Part shown: positions 46,584-56,151 of the stretch, in pieces | How positions within the stretch are numbered: the first letter of the stretch is position 1 | How the letters are laid out: every line of letters starts with the position of its first letter | Source: Brucella oryzae | GTDB taxonomy: Bacteria; Pseudomonadota; Alphaproteobacteria; Rhizobiales; Rhizobiaceae | Length of the DNA: 64,000 bases | Assembly (NCBI GenBank): GCA_012103035.1 | Contig: JAAVLL010000001.1 | Location: 1,152,501 to 1,216,500, forward strand | Reading direction: 5' to 3' | Translations under genes and position numbers: made by a program | The notes under the pieces: model-generated | What the model saw: the letters and a program-made list of their open reading frames with translations, nothing else | The model's database searches: none | What the model was told of the DNA's origin: nothing

Positions 46584-46926
46584 ACTGGGACAGTTTTTCG
46601 ACCTGGTGGTGGCCGTTTTGTTTATTCTGCTGGCTGGCGCACTTCCAACCTATCTGTTCCGCGTAATGGGCGTGCTGGTTGGCGGGCGGGTACGGGAGGA
46701 TTCTGAGGCGCTTGTTCTCGTGCGCTGCGTCGCGACCGCGCTGGTTGCAGGTGTTATCGCGCAGCTTATTCTCTATCCCAATGGAGAATTGGCTAACTCG
46801 CCCCTTTGGCTCCGCGCGGGTTCTGCCGTGGCAGGATTTGCCGCCTTTATCATTACCGGCAAGCGACTGCTTGTCGGTGTGCTGGTTGCAGAAATCCTGC
46901 TGGTAATCGGCCTGCTTACACTTTGA
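46580..46926 (+). CDS. azlD: AzlD family membrane protein (one frameshift)
   Basis: Small partner of AzlC with four membrane helices. MNWDSF, then one T missing near 46600, then VVAVLFILLAGALPTYLFRV. The end has FAAFIITGKRLLVGVLVAEI. It starts inside the azlC stop codon. Its 3' end overlaps the convergent HIT gene by 11 bp. 115 residues after repair. Confidence 0.83.
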
Positions 46927-47362
46927 AAGTATGAGTCATATCAGAGCGCTGCACGAATTTTTCAGCGTTTGCAGAAAGGACGGCTGCGTCTTCCATCTGT
47001 CCGGTATGGGGCTTGAGCGCCACGCCTTCAAAGCGCGGGATCACATGGAAGTGCAGGTGATAGACAGTCTGGCCCGAGGCCGGTTCGTTGAACTGCATGA
47101 CGGTTACACCATCGGCATTGAATGCCTTCTTTACAGCCTGTGCGATTTTCTGCACGACCTGAACAACGTTCGCAAGAGTTTCCGGCTTGGCATCAAGCAG
47201 ATTGCGGGACGGTGCTTTTGGCACAACCAGTGTGTGACCCGTACCTTGCGGCATCACGTCCATGAAGGCAATGACATCATCCGTTTCATAAACGCGAGTG
47301 GAAGGGATTTCGCCGCGCAGGATTTTGGCGAAGATATTGTTGTCGTCATAGGTGGCGGACAT
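46916..47362 (-). CDS. HIT family hydrolase
   Basis: A 148-residue intact histidine-triad nucleotide hydrolase or transferase. IFAKILRGEIPSTRVYETDD and the catalytic HLHFHVIPRFEG are diagnostic. Start ATG at 47362 (MSATYDDNNIF). Probably acts on adenosine mono- or dinucleotides. It lies at the end of a minus-strand series of four genes. Confidence 0.9.
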   Translation of the reverse strand: MSATYDDNNIFAKILRGEIPSTRVYETDDVIAFMDVMPQGTGHTLVVPKAPSRNLLDAKPETLANVVQVVQKIAQAVKKAFNADGVTVMQFNEPASGQTVYHLHFHVIPRFEGVALKPHTGQMEDAAVLSANAEKFVQRSDMTHTFKV

Positions 47363-47432
47363 GCGATTCTCCAATGCGAAATGTTTGACAGGATCAGACC
47401 GTATCAAGTCGCGTTAGGCAAGGCGGACAGGC

Positions 47433-48640
47433 TTATGCACTTCTGAACGGCGAGTGTTCTTCCAGGGCGCTTTGAATTTGTTCGACTTCGCGACGTTCAT
47501 GATCGAGATAGTCGCGCACGGCGTTTCGAAAGCCTTCATGGACGATGTAATGTGCCGAATGGGTCGTGACCGGTACATAGCCACGGGCGATTTTATGCTC
47601 GCCCTGTGCTCCGGCTTCCACGACGCTGAGCTGTCGATCAATCGCAAAATCGATTGCCTGATGATAGCAAACCTCGAAATGCAGGTATGGGCGATCTTCG
47701 ATACAGCCCCAATGGCGGCCGAAAAGTGTATCGCCACCAATGAAGTTGATCGCACCGGCAATGTAATGTCCATTACGTTTGGCCATGACGAGCAGAATGT
47801 CTTCCGCCATGCTTTCGCCGATCAGTGAATAGAACTGCCTGTTCAAATAGGGCCGTCCCCATTTGCGGCTGCCGGTATCCATATAAAACGCGAAGAAATC
47901 ATCCCAGACGGCTTCTGTGAGATCGCTACCGGTTAGCCAATCGATTTCGATGCCATCCGACAGGGCTTCGCGCCGTTCCTTTTCAATGCCTTGCGTTTTC
48001 GCGAAACAAGCTCATTCAAAAGTCATCATAGCTTTTAAAGCCATTGTTTTAAAGTGAAACTGCTGATCTGTGCGATGAAGAAATCCTGCGCGCTCCAGCG
48101 CGGCAATCTCGTCCGGCAGCGCAAATGTGACATGCGCCGATGAAACGCCGCTTTGATCGGCCAGTTCCCGCAATCCGCCAGCCAGCGCCAAACGGACCGC
48201 TTCGTTTTCATAGGCGATGTGATTGAGGAGGCGTGGGCCGGTGGCCGGGGTAAACGGCACTGCGGCGAAATTTCGGATAATATCGACCTCCGGCGCGTTC
48301 GAACGCGTCAGCCCATCCATGATCGAAGACATATTCACCCTGACTATGTCCCTTGAGATAGTTCGGCACAGCACCGACGAGGCGGCCTTGATCATCTTCA
48401 AGGCGCAAATGGCGCGGAAGCCAGCCCGCTTTCTGCGAAACCGAGCCTGATTCTTCCAGAGCAAGCAAGAAGTTGCGGGTAATGAAGGGATTATAATGCG
48501 TGTCCTGCCGGGAGGCCGACAAGACTGTTCCATTCGTCTGCCGTGAATTCGCTGATATTCTCAACGACACGAAGAACAAAACTTTGCTCATTCTGCGGAT
48601 CTTCGTCGTTCACCGCTATTCCTTTGCCGTTATCGCGCAT
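47433..48640 (-). CDS. FemAB-like/DUF482 N-acyltransferase (about four frameshifts)
   Basis: Peptidoglycan-biosynthesis-type GNAT protein (PF04339-like). N-terminus MRDNGKGIAVNDEDPQNEQS, then NPFITRNFLLALEESGSV and YVFDHGWADAFERAGGRYYP. The C-terminal GNAT half has TGSRKWGRPYLNRQFY, FIGGDTLFGRHWGC and HFEVCYHQAIDFAI. Breaks near 48493, 48270, 48048 and 48014. About 400 residues after repair. The family is named for sequence similarity to FemAB; the substrate is not known. Confidence 0.8.
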
Positions 48641-48666
48641 ATTTTGCAGCGTTCGGCGTGTTGTCG

Positions 48667-49390
48667 TCAAGCTAGGAGGGCGCGTGGATCAAAGCCTTCG
48701 AACGTGATCTGGTCGACATTGAGATCGCTATGCTTTTGCATTTCGCGATTCCGGACGGTCCAGCTGATTACCGGCATCTGCAACTTCTCCCGAACGAAGG
48801 TCACGAACGGGTTGGGCAGGTGATGCACGTTATAGGAAACGAAAGAGATGCCATGCGCTAGCATGGAGAAATGTCGCTCAAAGTCTTCCGTGCGCGTGCC
48901 TTCGGCGGTGAGGCCGCCGGGAATTCCCGGCGCATCGGACGAAAACCGGCGGATCAGATGGTGATCGAAAGACATGATCGCGGCCTCACCCTTATAGGAC
49001 GCCAGTTCTTTGGCTACAGCGGCAACCAGACCGTCATCTTTGCCCTCGATGCCCTTCAGCTCTATGACGAGGGAACACGACCATCGACCAGATCAAGCAT
49101 CTGGCGAAGCGTCGGCACATGATCGGCAGTGCCTCCGATCTTCAGTGCGGTGGCTTCGGCAAGCGTCAAATCGCTGATGTTGCCTTCGTGATCGGCAAGA
49201 CGTTTCAGATCATCGTCGTGAAACACGACAACGCCACCGTCACGGGTGAGATGAACATCGCATTCGATCGCGAAACCCGCTTTGGCTGCAGCCTCAAACG
49301 CGGAAAGCGTGTTTTCCCAGCGCTCCTTGTTGAGATCATGCAATCCGCGATGGGCAACGGACGTTTCTTGATCCAGTCGATGGAAGTCAT
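48667..49390 (-). CDS. Glycerophosphodiester phosphodiesterase family protein (three lesions)
   Basis: TIM-barrel phosphodiesterase. MTSIDWIKKRPLPIA is followed by GLHDLNKERWENTLSAFEAA, and IECDVHLTRDGGVVVFHDDD holds the metal ligands. The catalytic HRG that should precede GLHD is missing. The sequence can be restored by a 7-bp tandem repeat reduced to one copy near 49346. A further C is missing near 49076, before LVIELKGIEGKDD. It ends FEGFDPRALLA. About 244 residues. Minus-strand neighbours RidA and the DUF482 gene are closely spaced. Confidence 0.82.
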
Positions 49391-49391
49391 T

Positions 49392-49854
49392 TCAGGCAAC
49401 CTCGATGATCGCTTCTATTTCGACAGGTGCGTTGAGGGCAGGCTCGCAACGCCAACAGCCGAGCGGGCGTGTTTGCCGGCATCGCCGAGAACCGCCACGA
49501 GGAGATCGGAGGCGCCATTGGCGACGAGATGCTGTTCGACGAAATCAGGCGTGGAGGCTACAAAGACGGTGATCTTCACAATGCGCTTGATGCGGTCGAG
49601 GCTGCCGAGAGCGGCCTTTGCCTGAGCAAGGATGTTGATGGCGCAGGCGCGCGCCGCAGCTTGTCCATGCGCAACCGTCAGCTCATCGCCGATCCGGCCC
49701 GTATGCACAAGCTTGCCGCCGTCCAGCGGAAGCTGGCCGGATGTGAGAAGCAGGGAACCGCTCTGGGTAAAAGGAACGTAGTTGGCAGCAGGTGCCGCAG
49801 CTTCTGGAATGGATATGCCCAGATTTTAAGGCGACTGTCGATTGTGTCGGTCAT
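49392..49854 (-). CDS. RidA family protein (two frameshifts)
   Basis: Trimeric YjgF/RidA fold. Known members hydrolyse reactive enamine/imine intermediates. MTDTIDSRLK is followed, after one missing T near 49825, by PEAAAPAANYVPFTQSGSLL and LTSGQLPLDGGKLVHTGRIG. A C missing near 49433 hides the end (LNAPVEIEAIIEVA). About 154 residues, the longer YjgH/RidA-2-like type. Its stop is one base from the GDPD start, so the genes are coupled. Confidence 0.85.
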
Positions 49855-49989
49855 TGCATTAATCCTTGCTTGCAAAGGTGCTTCGTGACCTACCTATAGG
49901 CAGAATCGGTGAAGCTTTTGGGAAGGGTGCGTTTTTGCCTCGCTTCCGCCACGAGTTTTTATCATGCGCGTCAACTCATCGGGAGATTC

Positions 49990-50832
49990 ATGCATGCGTT
50001 TTTCAAGAGTGCGGTTGTGGCGAGCGGAACGGCTGCTTGCATGTGGGCCGGATTTGCCAGCATTGCCAATGCGGCCTCAACGGTAACGTTGGTTCCACAC
50101 CGGGCGGTCTATGATCTGACCCTGGATCGCGCCGATGAAAAATCGGGCATCAGCGGTCTGACCGGTCGTATGGTCTATGAATTCAATGGATCTGCGTGCG
50201 AGGGCTACACCACCAATTTCCGTTTCGTGACCCGCATTGATATGGAGGAACAGCCGCAGCGCGTGACCGACCAGCAGACGACGACATTCGAGGGCGCGGA
50301 CGGAAAGAACTTCCGCTTCGTCAACAAGACCTTCGTGGACAAGGAACTGGTCAAGGAAGTGCGCGGCGATGCGAAGCTTGAGGGCGGGAAGACAATCGTT
50401 GAACTGAGCAAGCCGAAGGAAAACAAGCTGGATCTCAAGGGAACGCAGTTCCCGACCGGGCACATGGAAGAACTGATCGGCAAAGCGGAAGCCGGGCAGA
50501 AATTTTACCAGACATCGCTTTTCGATGCTTCCGAAGATGCTGATCGGGTGGTTGCCACTACTGTCGTCGTCGGCAAGGAGCAAGCTTTACCGGACGATGA
50601 GACCAAGATCATGGGCAAGTTTTCCAAGGATCAGGTCTGGCCGGTAACGATTGCCTATTTTGATGACAAGGAAAAGCAGGATGGCCTGCCGATCTACCGT
50701 ATCAATTTTAAGCTCTACCGCAATGGTATTACTCGTGACCTCACCATGGACTATGGAGATTTCTCTATGCGTGGAAAGCTTGTGAAGCTTGATGTCTACG
50801 ATGCGGCAAAGCAGGCTGCGACTTGCAAATAA
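49990..50832 (+). CDS. eipB: Cell envelope integrity protein EipB (DUF1849)
   Basis: A 280-residue intact periplasmic protein. Signal peptide to about residue 29 (ends SIANAA). The beta-spiral family EipB, first studied in Brucella, is needed for envelope integrity. VPHRAVYDLTLDRADEKSGI and GLTGRMVYEFNGSACEGYTT begin the mature part. The two conserved cysteines fall at Cys70 and Cys279, equivalent to the disulfide pair of the Brucella protein. The ATG at 49990 is preferred because it gives a proper signal. Divergent from the RidA gene. Confidence 0.9.
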   Translation: MHAFFKSAVVASGTAACMWAGFASIANAASTVTLVPHRAVYDLTLDRADEKSGISGLTGRMVYEFNGSACEGYTTNFRFVTRIDMEEQPQRVTDQQTTTFEGADGKNFRFVNKTFVDKELVKEVRGDAKLEGGKTIVELSKPKENKLDLKGTQFPTGHMEELIGKAEAGQKFYQTSLFDASEDADRVVATTVVVGKEQALPDDETKIMGKFSKDQVWPVTIAYFDDKEKQDGLPIYRINFKLYRNGITRDLTMDYGDFSMRGKLVKLDVYDAAKQAATCK

Positions 50833-50966
50833 GTATACTGTTTGGCGTGTTTGTTCGCCTGTACGACGCTATATTGTGTAGACGACTTGCATTTTGCGGC
50901 GTGATCAGTTAACAGCGCGCCTATTCCACACACGGGATTGGGCTTTTGTCGGGAGAAATCCGGCAA

Positions 50967-51005
50967 AACCTCCGGTGGCGAAAATCGCCTCAGCCCGTGG
51001 AGGTT
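50967..51005 (+). other. Folded leader just upstream of rpsB
   Basis: AACCTCC (50967-50973) pairs with GGAGGTT (50999-51005) and encloses a second perfect stem GGCG / CGCC (50977-50980 with 50986-50989). It lies 22-61 bp before the rpsB start. The purine-rich 3' arm lies close to the ribosome binding site, which suggests S2 autoregulation or translational control. This is inference only. Confidence 0.5.
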
Positions 51006-51027
51006 AAACCGGAAAAGGAAAATAAAG

Positions 51028-51798
51028 ATGGCATTGCCTGATTTCAGCATGCGCCAGCTTCTGGAAGCTGGTGTTCACTTCGGCCACCAGACCCACCGCT
51101 GGAACCCGAAAATGGCACCATACATCTATGGTGACCGTAACAACATCCACATTCTCGATCTGTCCCAGACCGTTCCTCTGCTGCACAATGCGCTGAAGGT
51201 CGTTTCGGACACCGTTGCTCGCGGCGGTCGCGTTCTGTTCGTCGGCACGAAGCGTCAGGCTTCGGACATCATTGCCGATGCCGCCAACCGTTCGGCACAG
51301 TACTACGTCAATGCGCGCTGGCTTGGCGGCATGATGACCAACTGGAAGACGATCTCCAACTCGATCCAGCGTCTGCGCAAGCTTGATGAAGTGCTAGCTG
51401 GCGAAGCCCAGGGCTTCACCAAGAAGGAACGTCTCAATCTTGAGCGTGAGCGTGAAAAACTTGATCGTGCTCTCGGCGGCATCAAGGATATGGGTTCAGT
51501 TCCAGACCTGATGTTCATCATCGATACCAACAAGGAAGCGATTGCTATTCAGGAAGCCAAGCGCCTTGGTATTCCGGTTGTGGCAGTGATCGATTCGAAT
51601 TGTGATCCAGACCAGATCGACTATCCGATTCCGGGCAACGACGACGCCGCACGTGCTATCGCTCTTTATTGCGATCTGATTGCTCGCGCAGCACTCGACG
51701 GCATTGCTCGTCAGCAGGGCGCAATGGGCATCGACATCGGTGCACAGGCTGAAGCTCCGGTTGAGCCAGCCCTCGAAGCTCCGGCTGAAGGCGCTTAA
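51028..51798 (+). CDS. rpsB: 30S ribosomal protein S2
   Basis: A 256-residue intact S2. [20 protein letters not shown] and [20 protein letters not shown] are diagnostic, with [14 protein letters not shown] and [20 protein letters not shown]. It ends in an Ala/Glu/Pro tail. ATG 51028 follows AAGGAAAA. It begins the rpsB-tsf-pyrH-frr series. Confidence 0.97.
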   Translation: MALPDFSMRQLLEAGVHFGHQTHRWNPKMAPYIYGDRNNIHILDLSQTVPLLHNALKVVSDTVARGGRVLFVGTKRQASDIIADAANRSAQYYVNARWLGGMMTNWKTISNSIQRLRKLDEVLAGEAQGFTKKERLNLEREREKLDRALGGIKDMGSVPDLMFIIDTNKEAIAIQEAKRLGIPVVAVIDSNCDPDQIDYPIPGNDDAARAIALYCDLIARAALDGIARQQGAMGIDIGAQAEAPVEPALEAPAEGA

Positions 51799-51983
51799 TC
51801 AGCGTATGATTTCATCCATCCGTCATATCAGCGATAGGGCGGGTGGATAATCTCGTTTCATCCCGGTGCGGGGTAGTGATTCCTGAAGTGCAATACTAAG
51901 GCTAATCGCGATCCAGAAACCAAGCGCCGGTTAAAGTTGGCACACCCATCCGGTGTGCCTTCGCTTTCATGAAAGGCGACAAC

Positions 51984-52901
51984 ATGAGCATTTCCGCATC
52001 TCTCGTTAAAGAACTCCGCGACCTCACCGGCGCCGGCATGATGGACTGCAAGGCTGCACTTGCTGAAACCAATGGCGATATCGAAGCTGCCGTTGACTGG
52101 CTGCGCGCCAAGGGTATTGCAAAGGCCGACAAGAAGGCTGGCCGTACGGCTGCCGAAGGTCTGGTTGGTGTTGCATCTTCCAGCAACAAGGCTGTTGTTG
52201 TTGAAGTCAACTCCGAAACCGACTTCGTTGCCCGCAATGAGGCTTTCCAGGATCTCGTCCGCAAGATCGCCCAGGCCGCTCTGTCGACCGATGGTTCGAC
52301 CGAAGCTGTTGCCAGCGCCAATGTTGACGGCAAGACCGTTACCGAAACGGCAAAGGACGCCGTTGCCACCATCGGTGAAAACATTGGTTTCCGCCGTTCG
52401 GCTGCGCTGACCGTCCCGCAGGGCGTTGTCGCGACCTACATCCACAACGGTGTCGCTGATGGCCTCGGCAAGCTCGGTGTTCTCGTTGCAATCGAAACCG
52501 CCGGTGACGCAGAAGCTGCAAACGCTTTCGGTCGTCAGGTTGCCATGCACGTTGCCGCCATCAACCCGCTGGCTCTGACCGCTGAAGACGTTGACCCAGC
52601 TGCTGCCGAGCGCGAAAAGGCGATCTTCATCGAGCAGGCTCGTGAATCCGGCAAGCCAGACAACATCATCGAGAAGATGATCGAAGGTCGTATGCGCAAG
52701 TTCTACGAGGAAGTTGTTCTTCTTTCGCAGGCTTTCGTCATCAATCCTGACCTGACGGTCGCAGCTGCCCTCAAGGAAGCTGAAAAGACCATCGGTGCGC
52801 CGGCCAAGATCACCGGCTTTGTCCGTATCGCCCTCGGCGAAGGCATCGAGAAGGAAGAAACCGATTTTGCTGCTGAAGTAGCCGCTGCTGTCAAGAGCTA
52901 A
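51984..52901 (+). CDS. tsf: Elongation factor Ts
   Basis: A 305-residue intact nucleotide-exchange factor for EF-Tu. [20 protein letters not shown] followed by DCKAALAET, then the core [14 protein letters not shown], the AATYIHNG-like [20 protein letters not shown], and the C-terminal [17 protein letters not shown]. The usual partner of rpsB. The 185-bp rpsB-tsf gap shows no gene. Confidence 0.97.
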   Translation: MSISASLVKELRDLTGAGMMDCKAALAETNGDIEAAVDWLRAKGIAKADKKAGRTAAEGLVGVASSSNKAVVVEVNSETDFVARNEAFQDLVRKIAQAALSTDGSTEAVASANVDGKTVTETAKDAVATIGENIGFRRSAALTVPQGVVATYIHNGVADGLGKLGVLVAIETAGDAEAANAFGRQVAMHVAAINPLALTAEDVDPAAAEREKAIFIEQARESGKPDNIIEKMIEGRMRKFYEEVVLLSQAFVINPDLTVAAALKEAEKTIGAPAKITGFVRIALGEGIEKEETDFAAEVAAAVKS

Positions 52902-52916
52902 AACGGCTCTGATCTT

Positions 52917-53020
52917 CAGCGCATCTTGTCCTAGAGATCTGTTTCTGTTTTGGGAATGCGCTGATTGCCAGAAAAGGCTTTTGATTATGAAGGGCATCGC
53001 GTGACAACGCGGTGCCCTTC
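52917..53020 (+). other. Two inverted repeats between tsf and pyrH
   Basis: CAGCGCAT (52917-52924) matches ATGCGCTG (52956-52963). Then GAAGGGCA-t-CGCGT pairs with ACGCG-g-TGCCCTTC at 52989-53020, a strong hairpin with a GACA loop and no T tail. The second may be an attenuator that lowers expression of pyrH and the genes after it. Confidence 0.55.
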
Positions 53021-53073
53021 GTGTATCGGAACCCCAACACAACCACTTGATCACAATCTGCGGAGAGCATCCA

Positions 53074-53795
53074 ATGTCCGGTAAGCCCGCCTACAAACGC
53101 GTCCTTTTGAAAGCCTCCGGCGAGGCATTGATGGGCAGTCAGGGCTTTGGGATCGATGTTTCCGTTGCGGACCGCATTGCAAACGATATCAAGCAGGCAC
53201 GGTCGCTCGGCGTTGAAGTTGGCGTCGTGATCGGTGGCGGCAACATTTTCCGTGGCGTCGCTGTGGCTTCCAAAGGCGGCGACCGTGTGACGGGCGACCA
53301 CATGGGCATGCTGGCCACGGTCATCAATTCGCTGGCGCTGCGCACCTCCTGCACAAGATCGGTGTCGATTCAGTCGTGCTTTCGGCCATCGCCATGCCCG
53401 AAATCTGTGAGAGCTTTTCGCAGAGACAGGCTACGGCCTATATGGATGAGGGCAAGGTTGTGATCTTTGCTGGCGGCACCGGAAATCCTTTCTTCACGAC
53501 GGACTCGGCCGCAGCTCTTCGCGCTGCGGAAATTGAAGCCGATGCGCTTTTGAAGGGCACGCAGGTTGATGGAATCTACTCTGCGGACCCCAAGAAGGAT
53601 CCGAACGCAACGCGGTTTGACCGTTTGACGCACAAAGAAGTTCTCGATCGTGGGCTTGCAGTCATGGATACAGCTGCTGTTGCCCTTGCGCGTGAGAACA
53701 ACATTCCGATAATAGTCTATTCCATCCATGAAAACGGCGGCTTGGCCGAAATTCTGCAAGGTAAGGGGCGCTGCACGATTGTTTCCGATAATTGA
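53074..53795 (+). CDS. pyrH: UMP kinase (one frameshift)
   Basis: UMP to UDP, amino-acid-kinase fold, hexameric. [32 protein letters not shown], and [16 protein letters not shown] with [14 protein letters not shown] is missing near 53348, after which [18 protein letters not shown] follows. 240 residues after repair, an essential gene. ATG at 53074. Confidence 0.95.
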
Positions 53796-53828
53796 TCGAC
53801 CCTTGCTGCGTATCGAAGGAGAAAATGC

Positions 53829-54388
53829 ATGAGTGATGCTTTTGACATCAACGACCTGAAACGCCGCATGGAAGGCGCTATCAACTCTTTGAAGCATGAC
53901 CTTAACGGTCTGCGTACGGGCCGCGCTTCGGCAAGCTTGCTGGAGCCGATCGTGATTGAAGCCTATGGCTCGACGATGCCGATCAATCAGGTCGCCAATA
54001 TCACCGTTCCCGAATCGCGCATGCTTTCGGTTTCGGTTTGGGACAAGAGCATGGTGGGCGCTGTGGAACGCGCAATTCGCGATTCTGGTCTCGGTCTCAA
54101 TCCTATTACCGACGGCATGACGCTTCGCATTCCGCTGCCGGAATTGAACGAGCAACGCCGCAAGGAATTGGTTAAGATTGCACATCAGTATGCCGAGCAG
54201 GGTCGTATCGCTGCCCGTCATGTTCGTCGTGACGGCATGGACACACTGAAAAAGCTGGAGAAGGACAGCCTCATCAGTCAGGATGACAGCCGGGTTCTAT
54301 CTGAAAAGTGCAGAAGCTGACCGACGAAACCATTGCAGAAATGGATAAGGTTGTTGCAGTGAAGGAAGGGGAGATCATGCAGGTCTAG
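53829..54388 (+). CDS. frr: Ribosome recycling factor (late frameshift)
   Basis: Splits post-termination ribosomes together with [36 protein letters not shown] and [16 protein letters not shown] are typical. A G is missing near 54308. After repair the end reads [20 protein letters not shown] and finishes GEIMQV. 186 residues. AAGGAG precedes the ATG. Confidence 0.95.
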
Positions 54389-54423
54389 GACTTGCATGGT
54401 TTTCATTGAGGGAGAGCTTCGTC

Positions 54424-55187
54424 ATGTCCGATCCGTGCCACATCGCCATTATTATGGATGGCAATGGCCGTTGGGCTAAGGCGCGCAGTTTGCCGCGCAG
54501 CGGGACACCGGGCGGGCGTGGAAGCTCTTCGTGAGACCGTACGGGCAGCCGGGGATCGTGGTCTCGACTACCTTACATTGTTTGCATTCTCTTCAGAAAA
54601 CTGGTCTCGTCCGACCGGGGAGGTGAATGACCTTCTGGGTTTGCTGAAGATTTTCATCCGTCGCGATCTTGCAGAACTGCATCGCCATAATGTGCGGGTC
54701 AGCATTATTGGCGAGCGCGAGGAACTAGCGGCCGATATCCGCGCGCTGCTGACCGAAGCGGAGACGCTTACGCATCGCAATAGCGGCCTCAACCTGATCA
54801 TAGCTTTCAATTACGGTTCCCGCGATGAGATCGTCCGCGCCGTGCGAAGTTTGGCGCGCGATGTCGCTGCCGGGCGACTTGATCCGGCCTCTATTTCCAG
54901 TGAATTGATTTCCGCAAATCTCGATACTGCCGGGATACCCGATCCGGACCTCATCATTCGTACCAGTGGGGAGATGCGTTTGTCGAACTTTTGCTTTGGC
55001 AAGCAGCGTATTCCGAGTTTTTATTCCTGCCGATTCATTGGCCGGATTTTCGGTCTTCCGATCTTGATGCGGCTTATGAGGCTTTTCGCCAGCGCGAGCG
55101 TCGATTTGGCGGCGTTGAAGTACGCGCCGGGCTGAACGAGACTGAAGAAGAAGTCGTATGCCCTTCGACCAAGGGGCGGCAATCTAA
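54424..55187 (+). CDS. uppS: Undecaprenyl diphosphate synthase (three lesions)
   Basis: Makes the C55 carrier for peptidoglycan and O-antigen. [20 protein letters not shown] holds the catalytic Asp. [13 protein letters not shown] and [12 protein letters not shown] follow, then [20 protein letters not shown] with [14 protein letters not shown]. An indel near 54496 (two bases), a missing T near 54990 and a missing G near 55174 break the frame. After the last repair the protein ends STKGAAI at 55185-55187. About 255 residues. Confidence 0.93.
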
Positions 55188-55189
55188 AG

Positions 55190-55228
55190 TGGTTCAGGAA
55201 GATCAGAATCACTGAACATGCTCTAGTA
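55190..55228 (-). repeat. Remnant of the palindromic intergenic repeat
   Basis: On the minus strand it begins CTAGAGCATGTTCAG and has GTGATTCTGATC with CTTCCTGAACCAC. It lies in the short uppS-cdsA gap and shares the TAGAGCAT terminus with the copy at 22650. Confidence 0.4.
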
Positions 55229-55258
55229 TGGCGTAAGCCAGTCCGTCGAAAGGTCTCA

Positions 55259-56069
55259 ATGTCCAATCTGCAAACCCGTATAATTACTGCCATTGTCCTC
55301 GGTGCAGCCGCGTTGTGGCTGACATGGGTCGGCGGTTTGGGTTTTACGCTGTTTTCGATTGCGATCGGATTGGCGATGTTTCATGAGTGGACAAGCTTGA
55401 CCACATCGAAACAGACGTCGTTTTCGCGCGTGTTTGGCTGGGGATGGCTGCTACTTACCAGCATTCTGCTTGTGATGGACCGGAGTGCATTGCTGACGAT
55501 TGGTGTTCTGCTTGTAGGCACTCTTGTTCTTTTGGTCACGCAATGGCGGACAGGTCGCGGCTGGCCAGCAGCCGGGCTTTTATGCCGGTTTCTCTGCTGT
55601 GTCCCTCTCGCTTCTAAGAGGCGACGAACCATTCGGCTTTACTGCCATTGTTTTCCTTTTCGCCGTTGTCTGGTCCACGGATATTGCGGCCTATTTCAAT
55701 GGCCGGGCGCTTGGCGGGCCGAAACTGGCTCCTCGCTTTTCACCGAACAAGACTTGGTCCGGCGCCATTGGTGGCGCCGCTGCTGCCGTCGCCGGAGGAA
55801 TTCTGGTCGCATCTCTGGTGGCTGCTCCCGGCAGTTGGGGCGTACCGCTTCTCGCTTTGCTGCTGTCTATCGTCTCGCAGATAGGTGATCTTGCAGAATC
55901 ATGGGTGAAGCGCCAGTTCGGCGCAAAGGACTCGGGACGCCTGCTGCCTGGGCACGGTGGTGTTTTAGATCGTGTCGACGGGCTTGTAGCCGCTGCCGCA
56001 CTTTTGTACTTGTTTGGTGCAATTTTCGCTGAGCCAGACGTACCGTCCGCGATTTTCTTTAGTTTCTAA
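55259..56069 (+). CDS. cdsA: Phosphatidate cytidylyltransferase (one lesion)
   Basis: Makes CDP-diacylglycerol for phospholipid synthesis in the inner membrane. Multiple hydrophobic helices from the start (MSNLQTRIITAIVLGAAALW). The signature LGGPKLAPRFSPNKTWSGAI and SQIGDLAESWVKRQFGAKDS, with LLPGHGGVLDRVDG near the end, are diagnostic. Two Ts are apparently missing near 55580 in a T run. About 270 residues after repair. Confidence 0.93.
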
Positions 56070-56151
56070 GGGCGCAACGAATGAGTTTACGGATTGCTCA
56101 AGTCCATTCTGCTCTTCGTTGGCTCGATAGTGTTTTGTAAGGAGTAGTGCT

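Noticed and set aside
51858..53054. 398-residue minus-strand open frame over tsf
   Set aside because: Shadow of tsf; no family signal.
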